Source: an uncultured Rhodospirillales bacterium
GTDB taxonomy: Bacteria; Pseudomonadota; Alphaproteobacteria; Acetobacterales; Acetobacteraceae
Direction: 5' to 3'
Assembly (NCBI GenBank): GCA_903928045.1
Contig: CAIYPH010000802.1
Location: 1-8,414, forward strand
Length of the DNA: 8,414 bases
Made by a program: the position numbers and the translations under genes
Part shown: positions 1-7,002 of the stretch, piece by piece
How the letters are laid out: each line of letters begins with the position of its first letter
How positions within the stretch are numbered: position 1 is the first letter of the stretch
The notes under the pieces: generated by a model
The model's database searches: none
What the model saw: the letters and a program-made list of their open reading frames with translations, nothing else
Told to the model about the DNA's origin: nothing

Positions 1-77
1 GCGCGCATACGCTGGGCGCCATCGAGCTCTCCAATCCCGGCAAGCCACCGCCCAAACGCCACTTTGTCCATACCTGA
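1..77 (+). CDS. 3' end of an unidentified plus-strand gene (partial)
   Basis: One plus frame is open from base 3 to a TGA at 75-77 and gives 24 residues ending in PPPKRHFVHT. Third positions are mostly G or C, as in the sure genes of the window, which favours real coding. The fragment is too short to assign to a family. It would be convergent with fliI. Just after the stop lies a small inverted repeat, TCCCC (83-87) and GGGGA (95-99) with a 7-base loop. It could be a weak terminator, but no T run follows. Another frame also stays open to about base 92, so the frame choice is uncertain. Confidence 0.35.
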   Translation, partial: AHTLGAIELSNPGKPPPKRHFVHT

Positions 78-138
78 GATGTTCCCCTGACGCCGGGGAG
101 TAGAATCGCAGATCTCAACAGATGACGCAATAAGAGCG

Positions 139-178
139 AAGTTTTTTGCTTCTTTTTTTCAAAAAAGAAGCCCTTCCT
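139..178 (-). terminator. Hairpin repeat at the 3' end of fliI (copy 1)
   Basis: Read on the minus strand, out of fliI, the element begins one base after the stop codon. It has a gene-side arm AGGAAG (178-173), a loop GG, then CTTC plus six T (170-161), G, seven A, GAAGC and finally AAAAAACTT (147-139). GCTTC-T6 (171-161) pairs perfectly with A6-GAAGC (158-148), an 11-bp stem. The same T-rich arm can instead pair with the gene-side AGGAAG, leaving a T run behind, which is intrinsic-terminator geometry. A near-identical copy follows the gene ending at 8058. Termination is inferred from position and structure. Confidence 0.6.
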
Positions 179-179
179 G

Positions 180-1535
180 CTACTGCCCCATCGCCTCCGC
201 CAGCGCCCGGAACGTCGCCGCGACATCGCTCGCCTCGTCACGGGTTTGCGCCAGGACTGCCTCGATCCGCGGCGCGAGGCGGATCGCCTCGTCCACCGCC
301 GGGTCCGCCCCCGGCCGATGCGCGCCGAGGCGCACGATATCGGCGACATCGGCATGCAGCGCGAGAATGCGCCGGGCGCGGGCAGCCAGCGCATTCTCCT
401 CCGCCCCGTTGCAGCCCGGCACCGCCCGCGACAGCGAGCGCAGCACGTCGATCGCCGGGTAGCGGCCGCCCTCGGCGATGCGGCGATCGAGCACCACATG
501 GCCATCGAGGATGCCGCGCACCGCATCCGCAATTGGCTCGTTATGGTCGTCGCCTTCCACCAGCACGGTGAAAAACGCGGTGATCCGCCCGGTCGCCTCG
601 CCCCGCTCCGGCCCCGGCCCGGCGCGCTCCAGCAGCCGCGGCAATTCGGCGAACACGCTGGGCGGATAGCCCCGTGTCGCCGGCGGTTCGCCGGCGGAGA
701 GGCCGATCTCGCGCAGCGCCAGGCAATAGCGCGTCACGCTATCCATCAGCAGCAGCACCTTCTTGCCCTGATCGCGGAAATGCTCGGCCACCGTCATCGC
801 GGTATACGCGGCCTCACGGCGCATCAGAGGCGGCATATCGGAGGTCGCCACCACCACCACCGCGCGGGCCAGGCCCTCGGGGCCGAGGTCGTCCTCCAGG
901 AACTCCCGCACCTCCCGCCCGCGCTCGCCCACCAGCGCCAGCACCGCGACGTCGCAATCCGTCCCGCGCGCCAGCATCGACAGCAGTGTGGATTTGCCGA
1001 CCCCTGAACCGGCGAACAGGCCGAGGCGCTGGCCGTCGCGGCAGGTCGCGAAGGCGTTGAGCGCCCGCACACCAAGATCGATCCGCGGCCCCAGCCGCGC
1101 CCGCCCGGTCGCCTCCGGCGGCGAGCGCCGCAGGGGATGCGCCGTCGCGCCACGGGGCAGGGCGCCAAGCCGGTCCAGCGGCTGCCCGAGCGGATCGATC
1201 ACCCGCCCGATCCAGCCGTCATCGACATGCAGAACCGCGGCGGCATGGTCGAGCCGCGCGGTTACCCGGGCGCCGGGGCCAATCCCATCCGTCGCGCCGA
1301 ACGCCATCGCGCGCGCGGCCGGCCCGCTGAAACCGACGATCTCCGCGGTGACGGCGCGATGATCACGGGTATGCAGCGTCACCCGGTCACCGATCGCGAG
1401 CAACTCGGCCAGGCCTCCGATCTCAACGGCCAACCCGGAGAGCCCGGTCACCCGGCCTTCGACGTCGATCCCGGCGGCGTCACGCAGCCGTGCTGCGGCC
1501 TGATCCAAGCGGGCGGCGAGTGTACCTACCCTCAT
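180..1535 (-). CDS. fliI: Flagellar type III export ATPase FliI
   Basis: This 451-residue protein is the cytoplasmic ATPase that helps unfold and feed flagellar subunits into the type III export gate. Residues 1-95 resemble the N-terminal beta-barrel of the F1/rotary ATPase family. The Walker A loop is GSGVGKST (176-183). GERGREVREFLE (203-214) is the signature after the next strand, and Walker B is LLLMD (261-265). The block ATRGYPPSVFAELPRLLERAG (286-306) is highly typical of FliI/SctN. Length is normal (about 440-460) and no key residue is missing. The ATG at 1535 is the first in-frame start after tandem in-frame TAA codons; no strong Shine-Dalgarno is visible. The relative SctN of injectisomes is harder to exclude by sequence alone, but the adjacent ctrA and FliJ-like gene favour the flagellar enzyme. 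Confidence 0.95.
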   Translation of the reverse strand: MRVGTLAARLDQAAARLRDAAGIDVEGRVTGLSGLAVEIGGLAELLAIGDRVTLHTRDHRAVTAEIVGFSGPAARAMAFGATDGIGPGARVTARLDHAAAVLHVDDGWIGRVIDPLGQPLDRLGALPRGATAHPLRRSPPEATGRARLGPRIDLGVRALNAFATCRDGQRLGLFAGSGVGKSTLLSMLARGTDCDVAVLALVGERGREVREFLEDDLGPEGLARAVVVVATSDMPPLMRREAAYTAMTVAEHFRDQGKKVLLLMDSVTRYCLALREIGLSAGEPPATRGYPPSVFAELPRLLERAGPGPERGEATGRITAFFTVLVEGDDHNEPIADAVRGILDGHVVLDRRIAEGGRYPAIDVLRSLSRAVPGCNGAEENALAARARRILALHADVADIVRLGAHRPGADPAVDEAIRLAPRIEAVLAQTRDEASDVAATFRALAEAMGQ

Positions 1536-1691
1536 GGGATAAGCCGATTATTAAGGTTTGTCGCATTTTTGCGATGCATGGCTCGTTAATCTCTTCAATT
1601 TCGAAGATGAGAGCCCAAAATGATGAAAAAACTATGGCGCGGCGCGAATTCATCCGATAAATAACACTTATAGGTTGTAGAGGAGATGTCC
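1536..1691. promoter_or_regulatory. Divergent fliI/ctrA promoter region
   Basis: This 156-base gap is clearly AT-richer than the flanking genes and must hold the start signals of both fliI (leftward) and ctrA (rightward). Visible elements are a perfect inverted repeat TCGCA-TTTT-TGCGA (1561-1574) and TTAA tetramers at 1551-1554 and 1586-1589. CtrA boxes are usually TTAA-N7-TTAA. These two tetramers are too far apart to form one box, so autoregulation by CtrA can only be suspected. No GANTC (CcrM methylation site) occurs in the gap, unlike the Caulobacter ctrA P1 promoter. No convincing -35/-10 pair could be named. Confidence 0.55.
1681..1685 (+). promoter_or_regulatory. Ribosome binding site deciding the ctrA start
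   Basis: AGGAG ends directly against an upstream ATG at 1686, leaving no spacing, but lies 6 bases before the ATG at 1692. The second ATG is therefore the better start. It also places the phospho-acceptor at Asp51, as in Caulobacter CtrA. Confidence 0.75.
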
Positions 1692-2441
1692 ATGCGCGTC
1701 CTGCTGGTTGAAGACGATCTCGATGCTGCACGCTCGGTGGTGCTGATGCTCAAATCGAGCGGCACGGTTGTCGATCAGGCCGACACCGGGGAGGAGGCGC
1801 TCGAACTCACGCGCCACTACGACTATGACATCGTGATCCTTGACCTGATGTTACCGGACATGGAGGGCTACGAAGTCGTCCGCCGCATGCGGGCCGCCAG
1901 GATGGAAACCCCGGTTCTCATCCTCTCCGGCCTCTCCCGCCCGCAGGCCAAGGTGAAGGGCCTCGCCTTGGGGGCGGATGACTTCATCACCAAGCCCTAC
2001 GACAAATCCGAGCTGATCGCCCGCATCCAGGCCGTCGTTCGGCGCAGCAAGGGGTTCAGCCAGCCCAGCCTGCGGGTCGGTGAACTGCAGCTGAACCTCG
2101 ACAGCCACGAGGTCTTCGTCGGCAACCAGTCGGTCCGCCTCACCGGCAAGGAATACGCGATCCTCGAACTCCTGACCCTTCGCAAGGGCATGATCCTGAC
2201 CAAGGAGGCTTTCCTCAACCACCTCTATGGCGGCATGGATGAGCCTGAGATGAAAATCATCGACGTGTTTATCTGCAAACTCCGCAAGAAGCTTGCCGCC
2301 GCCGGCGCACCGAACGTGATCGGCACCGTATGGGGCCGCGGCTATATGATGCGCGAGCCAGACCAGCGCTCGGTGTTTGCCCCGCTTCCGGCAGCAGCAA
2401 CCTCGGCGTCCGTGCTCGATCCGGCGCGCACGGCGGCCTAG
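1692..2441 (+). CDS. ctrA: Cell-cycle/motility response regulator CtrA
   Basis: This 249-residue OmpR-type response regulator is very close to Caulobacter CtrA. The receiver domain (1-120) has the acidic pocket E7/D8/D9, phospho-acceptor D51, switch S79 and K101. The winged-helix DNA-binding domain (about 127-221) contains the CtrA hallmark blocks LTGKEY (150-155), [20 protein letters not shown] (174-193) and TVWGRGY (212-218). CtrA binds TTAA-containing boxes and controls division, replication or, in many Rhodospirillales, mainly motility; it is phosphorylated through the CckA-ChpT relay. The tail after 222 is Ala/Pro-rich and unlike Caulobacter but still ends in Ala-Ala, which matches the ClpXP degron end. 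The start at 1692 is chosen over 1686 because of the ribosome site. A FliJ-like gene follows after 6 bases, and fliI is divergent upstream. Confidence 0.95.
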   Translation: MRVLLVEDDLDAARSVVLMLKSSGTVVDQADTGEEALELTRHYDYDIVILDLMLPDMEGYEVVRRMRAARMETPVLILSGLSRPQAKVKGLALGADDFITKPYDKSELIARIQAVVRRSKGFSQPSLRVGELQLNLDSHEVFVGNQSVRLTGKEYAILELLTLRKGMILTKEAFLNHLYGGMDEPEMKIIDVFICKLRKKLAAAGAPNVIGTVWGRGYMMREPDQRSVFAPLPAAATSASVLDPARTAA

Positions 2442-2447
2442 CGCGCC

Positions 2448-2936
2448 ATGGCCCGCGCGACCGTGGGAAAATCACTCGGCATGGTCGCGCGGGTGCGGCG
2501 CATCGTCACGGAGGAGGCGAGGCTGGGCCTCGCCACCGCGATCGCCACGCAGAGCGAGGCGGACGACCTCGTTCGTGCCATCACCGACAGCATCGCCCAC
2601 GAACGTGACGTCGCGTCCTCGGTCGACAGCGATGACCGGATGGTCGAGGCCTATATTGTCTGGCTCGCCGACGCCGCGACGCGGCTCGAATCCGCCCGGG
2701 CGCGGCAGGATGCGGCAGCGGCGGCTACCACCCAGGCACGCACGATGCTCAATCTCGCCAAGGCGGCCGAACGGGCGGTCGAACGCCACATCGCCGACGC
2801 CGCGGAGGAGGCCCGCCAGGCCGACCTGCGGCGCGAACAGCTGATCCTCGACGAAGCAGCGCAGCGCCCGGTGCCATCCTCAGGGGGCGAAGCGAGCACA
2901 ATCTCGCGATCACCGCTGGCCAATCCACGGGATTGA
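2448..2936 (+). CDS. Putative FliJ-like flagellar export chaperone
   Basis: The 162-residue product is rich in Ala, Arg and Glu and almost entirely helical in pattern. The stretch about 70-138 has long heptad-like Ala/Leu spacing with alternating charge, consistent with a coiled coil. The last 20 residues are Pro/Ser-rich and probably disordered. FliJ is a small antiparallel coiled coil (about 140-150 residues) that inserts into the FliI hexamer and escorts export chaperones. Size, composition and closeness to fliI fit, but FliJ sequences diverge so strongly that no diagnostic residue can be cited. The gene starts 6 bases after the ctrA stop without a clear Shine-Dalgarno, suggesting translational coupling. 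Other helical proteins such as a FliH- or scaffold-type protein remain possible. Confidence 0.55.
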   Translation: MARATVGKSLGMVARVRRIVTEEARLGLATAIATQSEADDLVRAITDSIAHERDVASSVDSDDRMVEAYIVWLADAATRLESARARQDAAAAATTQARTMLNLAKAAERAVERHIADAAEEARQADLRREQLILDEAAQRPVPSSGGEASTISRSPLANPRD

Positions 2937-2996
2937 CGCCATTTTGCCTGCCACGCACGGTCGTACGGGCTAGCTGCGGGGAGCACGATTGCCGAT

Positions 2997-4703
2997 ATGA
3001 CCGTCTACAGCGACATCCTCAACCCCGACCTGCTCGATCGCATACCGATCGACGCCGCCCGTGTGCTGGATGTCGGTTGCAACGCTGGCGCCCTCGGCCT
3101 GGAGTTCAAGCGCCGCAACCCCGCCGCGCGCTACTATGGCATCGAGACCGATCCGGAAGCGGCGGCGATCGCGCAAACACGGCTCGACGCATTGGCGACC
3201 GTCAGCGTCGAGCAAGAGCCGTTCCCGTTCGGTGACATCACGTTCGACTGCATCATCTACGGTGATGTGCTCGAGCACCTGATCGATCCCTGGCGAATCA
3301 TCCGCCTCCATGCCGAGCGCCTCTCCGAGCACGGGGTGATGCTGATTTGCATGCCCAACGTCGAGCATTGGAGCTTCGCCGAACGCGTGCTGCGCGGCAC
3401 GTTCGACTACGAGGAGCAGGGGCTGTTCGACCGCACCCATCTGCGCTGGTTCACCTTCGAGACCACCCGCCGCGCCATCCGCGAGGCGGGGCTCGCGCCG
3501 TATGACGTCTTACCGCGCATTTTCGACCGCCAGCAGGCGATCGCGTTTGCCAATGCCATGCGTCCTGCCCTCGAAACGCTTGGGATTGACGTGCAGCATT
3601 ACGCGAACCGGGCCGCCCCGTTGCAATATGTCTGGCGCGCCACCCGTCAGCCAGTGCCGACCATGTCGGTGGTGTCCTCGATGCTGAACCCGGTGGGCGG
3701 CGTCAGCCATGTGCGGGTGATGGAGCCGATGGCGGCGCTGGCCAGCTGCACCGGCTTCGTGACCCGGATCATCAATTCGTTCGATCCCGGCGATGTCGAG
3801 CCCAGCCAGCCCCGGATCTTCATTTTTCATCGTCCATTGCTGGCGGGAAATATCGGGCTCGCGCTGGTTCGGCGGTTGATGGACAAGGGGTTCGTGGTGG
3901 TTTGCGAGTTCGACGACCACCCCGCCTACATCCCCGTGCTGCAAAGGCCGGATATTCAGAATTTCCGGGCCGTCCACGCCATCCAGACCTCGACGGCACC
4001 GCTGGCCGAGGTTCTACGCACCGAAAACCCCGAGGTGGCGGTATTCCCCAACGCGGTGTTCCGGGTGCAGCAGCCGCGCAATTTCACTGAGCCGGGCCGG
4101 CTGACCATGATGTTCGCCGGCATCAACCGCGAGGAGGAGTGGCCGCAATATCTGCCGGCGCTCAACGCCGTCGCGGCGCTGGCCGGTGAGCGGCTCCATT
4201 TCCGCATCGTGGCCGATCGCGGCTTCTATGACGCGCTTGAAACCCCGCACAAACACTTCACCCCGCTATGCGACTACGACACCTACCAGGACCTGCTGGC
4301 GCAGAGCGAGATCTGCTTCATGCCGTTGAACGATAACCCGTTCAACCGCTGCAAGTCCGACCTCAAATTCATCGAGGCCGCTTCATTCCGCGTCGCCGCT
4401 CTGGCGAGCCCGACCGTCTATTCGGACTCCATTGTCGATGGCCACACCGGCATGATCTTCCGCACCCCGCAGGAACTGCAGCAACGCCTGTTTCGGCTGC
4501 TCGCGAACCCCGACATGGCGCGCGCGATGGCCGACGCGGCGCGGGCGGAGATCATCGGCAAGCGAATGCTCGCCTATCAGATCCGCGATCGTACCGCGTG
4601 GTACCAAAGCCTCTGGGAGCGCCGCGAAGAGTTGCACCAACAACTGCTGGCGCGCGTTCCGGAGCTTGCGCAACCGGCTGAGGTGCTGCATTCCGGGTCC
4701 TGA
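2997..4703 (+). CDS. Bifunctional SAM methyltransferase / GT-B glycosyltransferase
   Basis: This 568-residue protein joins two enzymes. Residues 1-215 are a class I SAM-dependent methyltransferase (Methyltransf_23 type). Motif I is VLDVGCNAG (23-31), acidic E50 ends strand 2, GDVLEHLIDPW (89-99) is motif IV/post-IV, and the region 112-165 includes LFDRTHLRWF. Residues 222-350 look like the N-terminal Rossmann half of a GT-B glycosyltransferase, with EFDDHP at 304-309. Residues 367-545 are the C-terminal half, with the acceptor/nucleotide region CKSDLKFIEAASF (452-464), whose E460 is the likely GT4-type nucleotide-sugar contact. R465 replaces the Gly usual after the Phe. The likely role is adding and O- or N-methylating sugars on a surface glycan; substrates are unknown. 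GGGGAG (2978-2983) lies 13 bases before the ATG, longer than ideal. It precedes the RgpF-like gene by 26 bases. Confidence 0.85.
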   Translation: MTVYSDILNPDLLDRIPIDAARVLDVGCNAGALGLEFKRRNPAARYYGIETDPEAAAIAQTRLDALATVSVEQEPFPFGDITFDCIIYGDVLEHLIDPWRIIRLHAERLSEHGVMLICMPNVEHWSFAERVLRGTFDYEEQGLFDRTHLRWFTFETTRRAIREAGLAPYDVLPRIFDRQQAIAFANAMRPALETLGIDVQHYANRAAPLQYVWRATRQPVPTMSVVSSMLNPVGGVSHVRVMEPMAALASCTGFVTRIINSFDPGDVEPSQPRIFIFHRPLLAGNIGLALVRRLMDKGFVVVCEFDDHPAYIPVLQRPDIQNFRAVHAIQTSTAPLAEVLRTENPEVAVFPNAVFRVQQPRNFTEPGRLTMMFAGINREEEWPQYLPALNAVAALAGERLHFRIVADRGFYDALETPHKHFTPLCDYDTYQDLLAQSEICFMPLNDNPFNRCKSDLKFIEAASFRVAALASPTVYSDSIVDGHTGMIFRTPQELQQRLFRLLANPDMARAMADAARAEIIGKRMLAYQIRDRTAWYQSLWERREELHQQLLARVPELAQPAEVLHSGS

Positions 4704-4729
4704 GTAGGACCAGGACAGGCGGAAAATCG

Positions 4730-5779
4730 ATGATACGGGCATTCTCGATGCGGGCGGTCGCGCTGACCTTGCGCATCTACCGCTGGATCATGCGGCAGCT
4801 CGCGTGGTTCGACTACGCGTACAGCTTTCTGCGCAGTCCGAGCCAGATCATCGCGAAATGGCCCCAGGGGGAGATTGAAGTCGGGCCGAGGGTCGTGATC
4901 TTTATTCACTTCGATGGGCAGGGCGATGTCAGGGACCATACGCTCCACTACGTGACCGCCTTGCGGGAAGCGGGGTTGTCGGTCCTGTTCGTGACCAACT
5001 CCGGCAAGCTCAAGCCGGCGGCGCTGGAGAAGCTCAAGGCGGTTTGTGCTGGCGTGCTGGTGCGGCGCAATATCGGCTATGATTTCGGGGCGATGCGCGA
5101 GGGGCTCGAATATCTCGGCCTTCCCCGGGCCAACACCGAGATGGTGCTGATCGCCAATGACAGCATCTACGGGCCGCTCGGGCCGCTGAACGCGATGGTC
5201 AACCGGATCGACTTCAGCAAGGCGGATTTCTGGGGCGCGACCGATAGCTGGCAGCAGCGCTATCATATCCAGTCCTATCTTGTGGCCGCCGGGCCGAAGG
5301 TGTTGCAGAGCAAGGCGTGGAGAGATTTCTGGAAGCGGGTTCGCCCGGTGAAGGCGAAGAGCTGGGTGGTGTTCAAATACGAGCTTGGCCTCAGCCAGGC
5401 CGTGGTGCGGGGTGGCTTCAGTGTCGACGCGCTGTGGCGGTACCATGATCTGACGCGCAACGTGAACCAGGCCTGGCTGATGGAGCCGCGCAAGGATATG
5501 CCGGTGAGCGCCGAGCCGATGATGTCGATGCGGTTTATCCACACGCATCGCATCCGGCACAACGTGGCGACCCGGACCCCGCTCAACCCGACATCGGATT
5601 TGTGGCGGCAACTGATCCAGGCCGGCTTTCCGTTCATCAAGCGCGAATTGCTGCGCGACAACCCCTCCCAGGTCGCCGATATCATCGACTGGCGGGACGA
5701 GGTGGTGAAGAAGTTCGGCGGCGTTCCCGAGGCGATCGAGCATGATCTGCGGCGGGTGATGCGCAACAGGGTGTCCTGA
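4730..5779 (+). CDS. Rhamnan synthesis F (RgpF) family protein
   Basis: The 349-residue protein matches the RgpF family (Pfam PF05045), implicated in polymerising rhamnose-containing polysaccharides and found in many O-antigen and capsule loci. Visible family blocks are VVIFIHFD (55-62), NIGYDFGAMREGL (114-126), IANDSIYGPL (141-150), DFWGATDS (166-173), HIQSYLVA (179-186) and NPTSDLWRQLIQAGFPFIKR (286-305). The N-terminal 30 residues are basic and hydrophobic and could touch the inner membrane, but no signal peptide is evident. The start at 4730 has AGGCGGA (4717-4723) 6 bases upstream. The gene is probably co-transcribed with the methyltransferase/glycosyltransferase gene. Despite the family name, rhamnose as substrate is not shown here. 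It is convergent with the VOC gene. Confidence 0.88.
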   Translation: MIRAFSMRAVALTLRIYRWIMRQLAWFDYAYSFLRSPSQIIAKWPQGEIEVGPRVVIFIHFDGQGDVRDHTLHYVTALREAGLSVLFVTNSGKLKPAALEKLKAVCAGVLVRRNIGYDFGAMREGLEYLGLPRANTEMVLIANDSIYGPLGPLNAMVNRIDFSKADFWGATDSWQQRYHIQSYLVAAGPKVLQSKAWRDFWKRVRPVKAKSWVVFKYELGLSQAVVRGGFSVDALWRYHDLTRNVNQAWLMEPRKDMPVSAEPMMSMRFIHTHRIRHNVATRTPLNPTSDLWRQLIQAGFPFIKRELLRDNPSQVADIIDWRDEVVKKFGGVPEAIEHDLRRVMRNRVS

Positions 5780-5785
5780 TCGGCC

Positions 5786-5797
5786 CCGGCCGGCCGG
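5786..5797. repeat. GC-only palindrome between convergent genes
   Basis: CCGGCCGGCCGG is a perfect 12-base palindrome filling most of the 18-base gap between the convergent stops at 5779 and 5798. It could help separate the two transcripts. It has no T run on either side, and such short GC palindromes arise easily in DNA of this composition. Confidence 0.3.
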
Positions 5798-6280
5798 TCA
5801 GGCGAACGAGGCTGGCCGCGGGGTTGGCGTAGTGACGTCGAGCGGGCCCTCGCCATCGCGCAGGCGGGCGAGGGCGTGGAATTGCAGGGCGTCCCGGCCC
5901 ATTTCCATCAGCTCGATGCGGGTGCCGTCGGGGTCCTCGATCCAGGCCTGACGATTGCCGTCCACCCCCAGTTTCAGCGGCCGGGTGAGCGGCACGCCGG
6001 CGGCGGCGAGGGCGGCGATGGTGGTGTCGAGATTGTCGACGGTCAGGCAGAAATGGTTGATCGCGACGATCTCGCGGCCGGGCGTGGTGCCTTCGCCGTA
6101 GGGGAACAGTTCGAGATACTGGCTGTCGGTGATGCGCAGATAGACCAGGAACAGGCTGCCGTCGTCGTAGTTCAGGCGCAGCATCTCGGCGAGACCGAGG
6201 CGCTGGGTGTAGAAGGCGATGGATTGCTCGATATCGCGCACGCGCAATGCGACGTGGCCCAGGCTGGCGAAGGTGACCAT
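5798..6280 (-). CDS. VOC-superfamily (glyoxalase I-like) protein
   Basis: The 160-residue protein has two beta-alpha-beta-beta-beta modules typical of the vicinal oxygen chelate fold. All four metal-ligand positions of a glyoxalase I-type enzyme can be placed: H9 (LGHVALRV), E57 (QYLELFP), H76 (INHFCLTV) and E123 (DGTRIELMEM). DPDG at 116-119 is the usual turn before the last strand. A 30-residue tail beyond the fold is Pro/Thr-rich. Candidate activities include lactoylglutathione lyase, epimerase or dioxygenase; the substrate cannot be chosen from sequence. AAGGAG (minus strand, 6293-6288) lies 7 bases before the ATG. It is 60 bases downstream of another minus-strand gene and may share its transcript. 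Confidence 0.85.
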   Translation of the reverse strand: MVTFASLGHVALRVRDIEQSIAFYTQRLGLAEMLRLNYDDGSLFLVYLRITDSQYLELFPYGEGTTPGREIVAINHFCLTVDNLDTTIAALAAAGVPLTRPLKLGVDGNRQAWIEDPDGTRIELMEMGRDALQFHALARLRDGEGPLDVTTPTPRPASFA

Positions 6281-6340
6281 GGCGTTTCTCCTTGGGCCGC
6301 AGTGTGGCGCGCGATGCGGGGGGAGGGAAGGGCAGGGTAT

Positions 6341-6820
6341 TTAGTTGCTAAATCGTAACAATATGGGCGTGCAACGACGCCGCGACGGCGGGAGATTTTT
6401 GAAGAAGGGGGGCAATGAAACGCGGGGCCGAGGTTCAATTTTGAGAATGAGGTGCCAGGACGCCGACAGGACGGGCCGCGCGGGCAACCGCCTGGGCGGC
6501 ACAGGGCGGGTGGCGGCCGGTTTTGCCGCGGCGGCGCGCGGACGCGCGATGACGCGGTGGAGGCGGGGCGCGGTGGAGATCGGGCGGGGGGCGACGCGGC
6601 TTGCGGGCGCGGCGGGGCGCGGTTCGGGCGTGGGAAGCCCGGCATCGATACGGGTCATCAAAGCGGTGAAGTCGCGCGCGAACTGCTGCAATTGGGCGCG
6701 GAGCGCGCGGGCGCCGGGGAAAAATCGCCACAGACTCCACCCGCCGCCGCAGATTGCGGCGATGAGCTGCGCGATGGCTTCGGCCAGGCGGAGCGCGGGG
6801 GAGGGGGGCGGGGTGTCCAT
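6341..6820 (-). CDS. Hypothetical protein with proline/arginine-rich tail
   Basis: I do not recognise a function for this 159-residue product. Residues 9-35 form a hydrophobic or amphipathic helix (AEAIAQLIAAICGGGWSLW). Residues 38-60 are a second helix rich in Gln/Arg/Leu. Residues 62-118 are an Ala/Pro/Arg-rich, probably disordered linker. The end (119-159) becomes mixed again and finishes in TPILLRFSN. Third codon positions are overwhelmingly G or C through residue 100, which supports this strand over the overlapping plus-strand frame. No good Shine-Dalgarno precedes the ATG at 6820, so the true start is unsure. It may be a lineage-restricted membrane-associated or nucleic-acid-binding protein; this is a guess from composition. 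Confidence 0.6.
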   Translation of the reverse strand: MDTPPPSPALRLAEAIAQLIAAICGGGWSLWRFFPGARALRAQLQQFARDFTALMTRIDAGLPTPEPRPAAPASRVAPRPISTAPRLHRVIARPRAAAAKPAATRPVPPRRLPARPVLSASWHLILKIEPRPRVSLPPFFKNLPPSRRRCTPILLRFSN

Positions 6821-7002
6821 GGCAGGAATATAGGACGTTTGGCCTGCTTTATCAAGGTATTTATTCGTTAATAGGGATCAAAAGCCGTTTATTTGCGTTA
6901 TTTGCTGGTGTGCATCCTATTTTTGGTGCCGCCTGCGTTACTTGACGCCGTTGTTGCGCCATAGGAGCCTTTGGGCAACCGCGAAGCGGATAGGGGGTTC
7001 AG
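6821..7002. promoter_or_regulatory. Divergent AT-rich gap upstream of the membrane protein
   Basis: This 182-base region between divergent genes is much more AT-rich than its flanks, especially 6848-6926. TTATTTGC occurs twice nine bases apart (6889-6896 and 6898-6905), a possible operator. A TTGACG hexamer at 6942-6947 has no credible -10 partner. AGGGGG (6992-6997) is the ribosome site of the gene at 7003. No start site can be fixed. Confidence 0.4.

Noticed and set aside
83..99. TCCCC/GGGGA inverted repeat as a terminator
   Set aside because: Only five pairs and no T run follow it, so it is not listed as a separate feature.
246..1007. Plus-strand open frame of 253 codons opposite fliI
   Set aside because: FliI motifs are unambiguous on the minus strand, and the plus product is Arg/His-rich noise.
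1551..1589. TTAA pair as a CtrA binding box
   Set aside because: The tetramers are 31 bases apart, while the known box needs a 7-base spacer.
1686..1691. Upstream ATG for ctrA
   Set aside because: It abuts the AGGAG site with no spacing, and would shift the phospho-acceptor from the conserved position 51.
4577..5743. Long minus-strand open frame of 388 codons opposite the RgpF-like gene
   Set aside because: The product is His/Pro/Arg-rich without any fold signature, and the plus strand carries clear RgpF motifs. It is a shadow produced by high G/C.
6345..6833. Plus-strand open frame of 162 codons overlapping the hypothetical protein
   Set aside because: Third-position G/C bias and domain-like layout favour the minus strand. 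The plus product is Arg/Gly-rich and shapeless.
6942..6970. TTGACG as a -35 promoter element
   Set aside because: No acceptable -10 hexamer occurs at 15-18 bases' distance.
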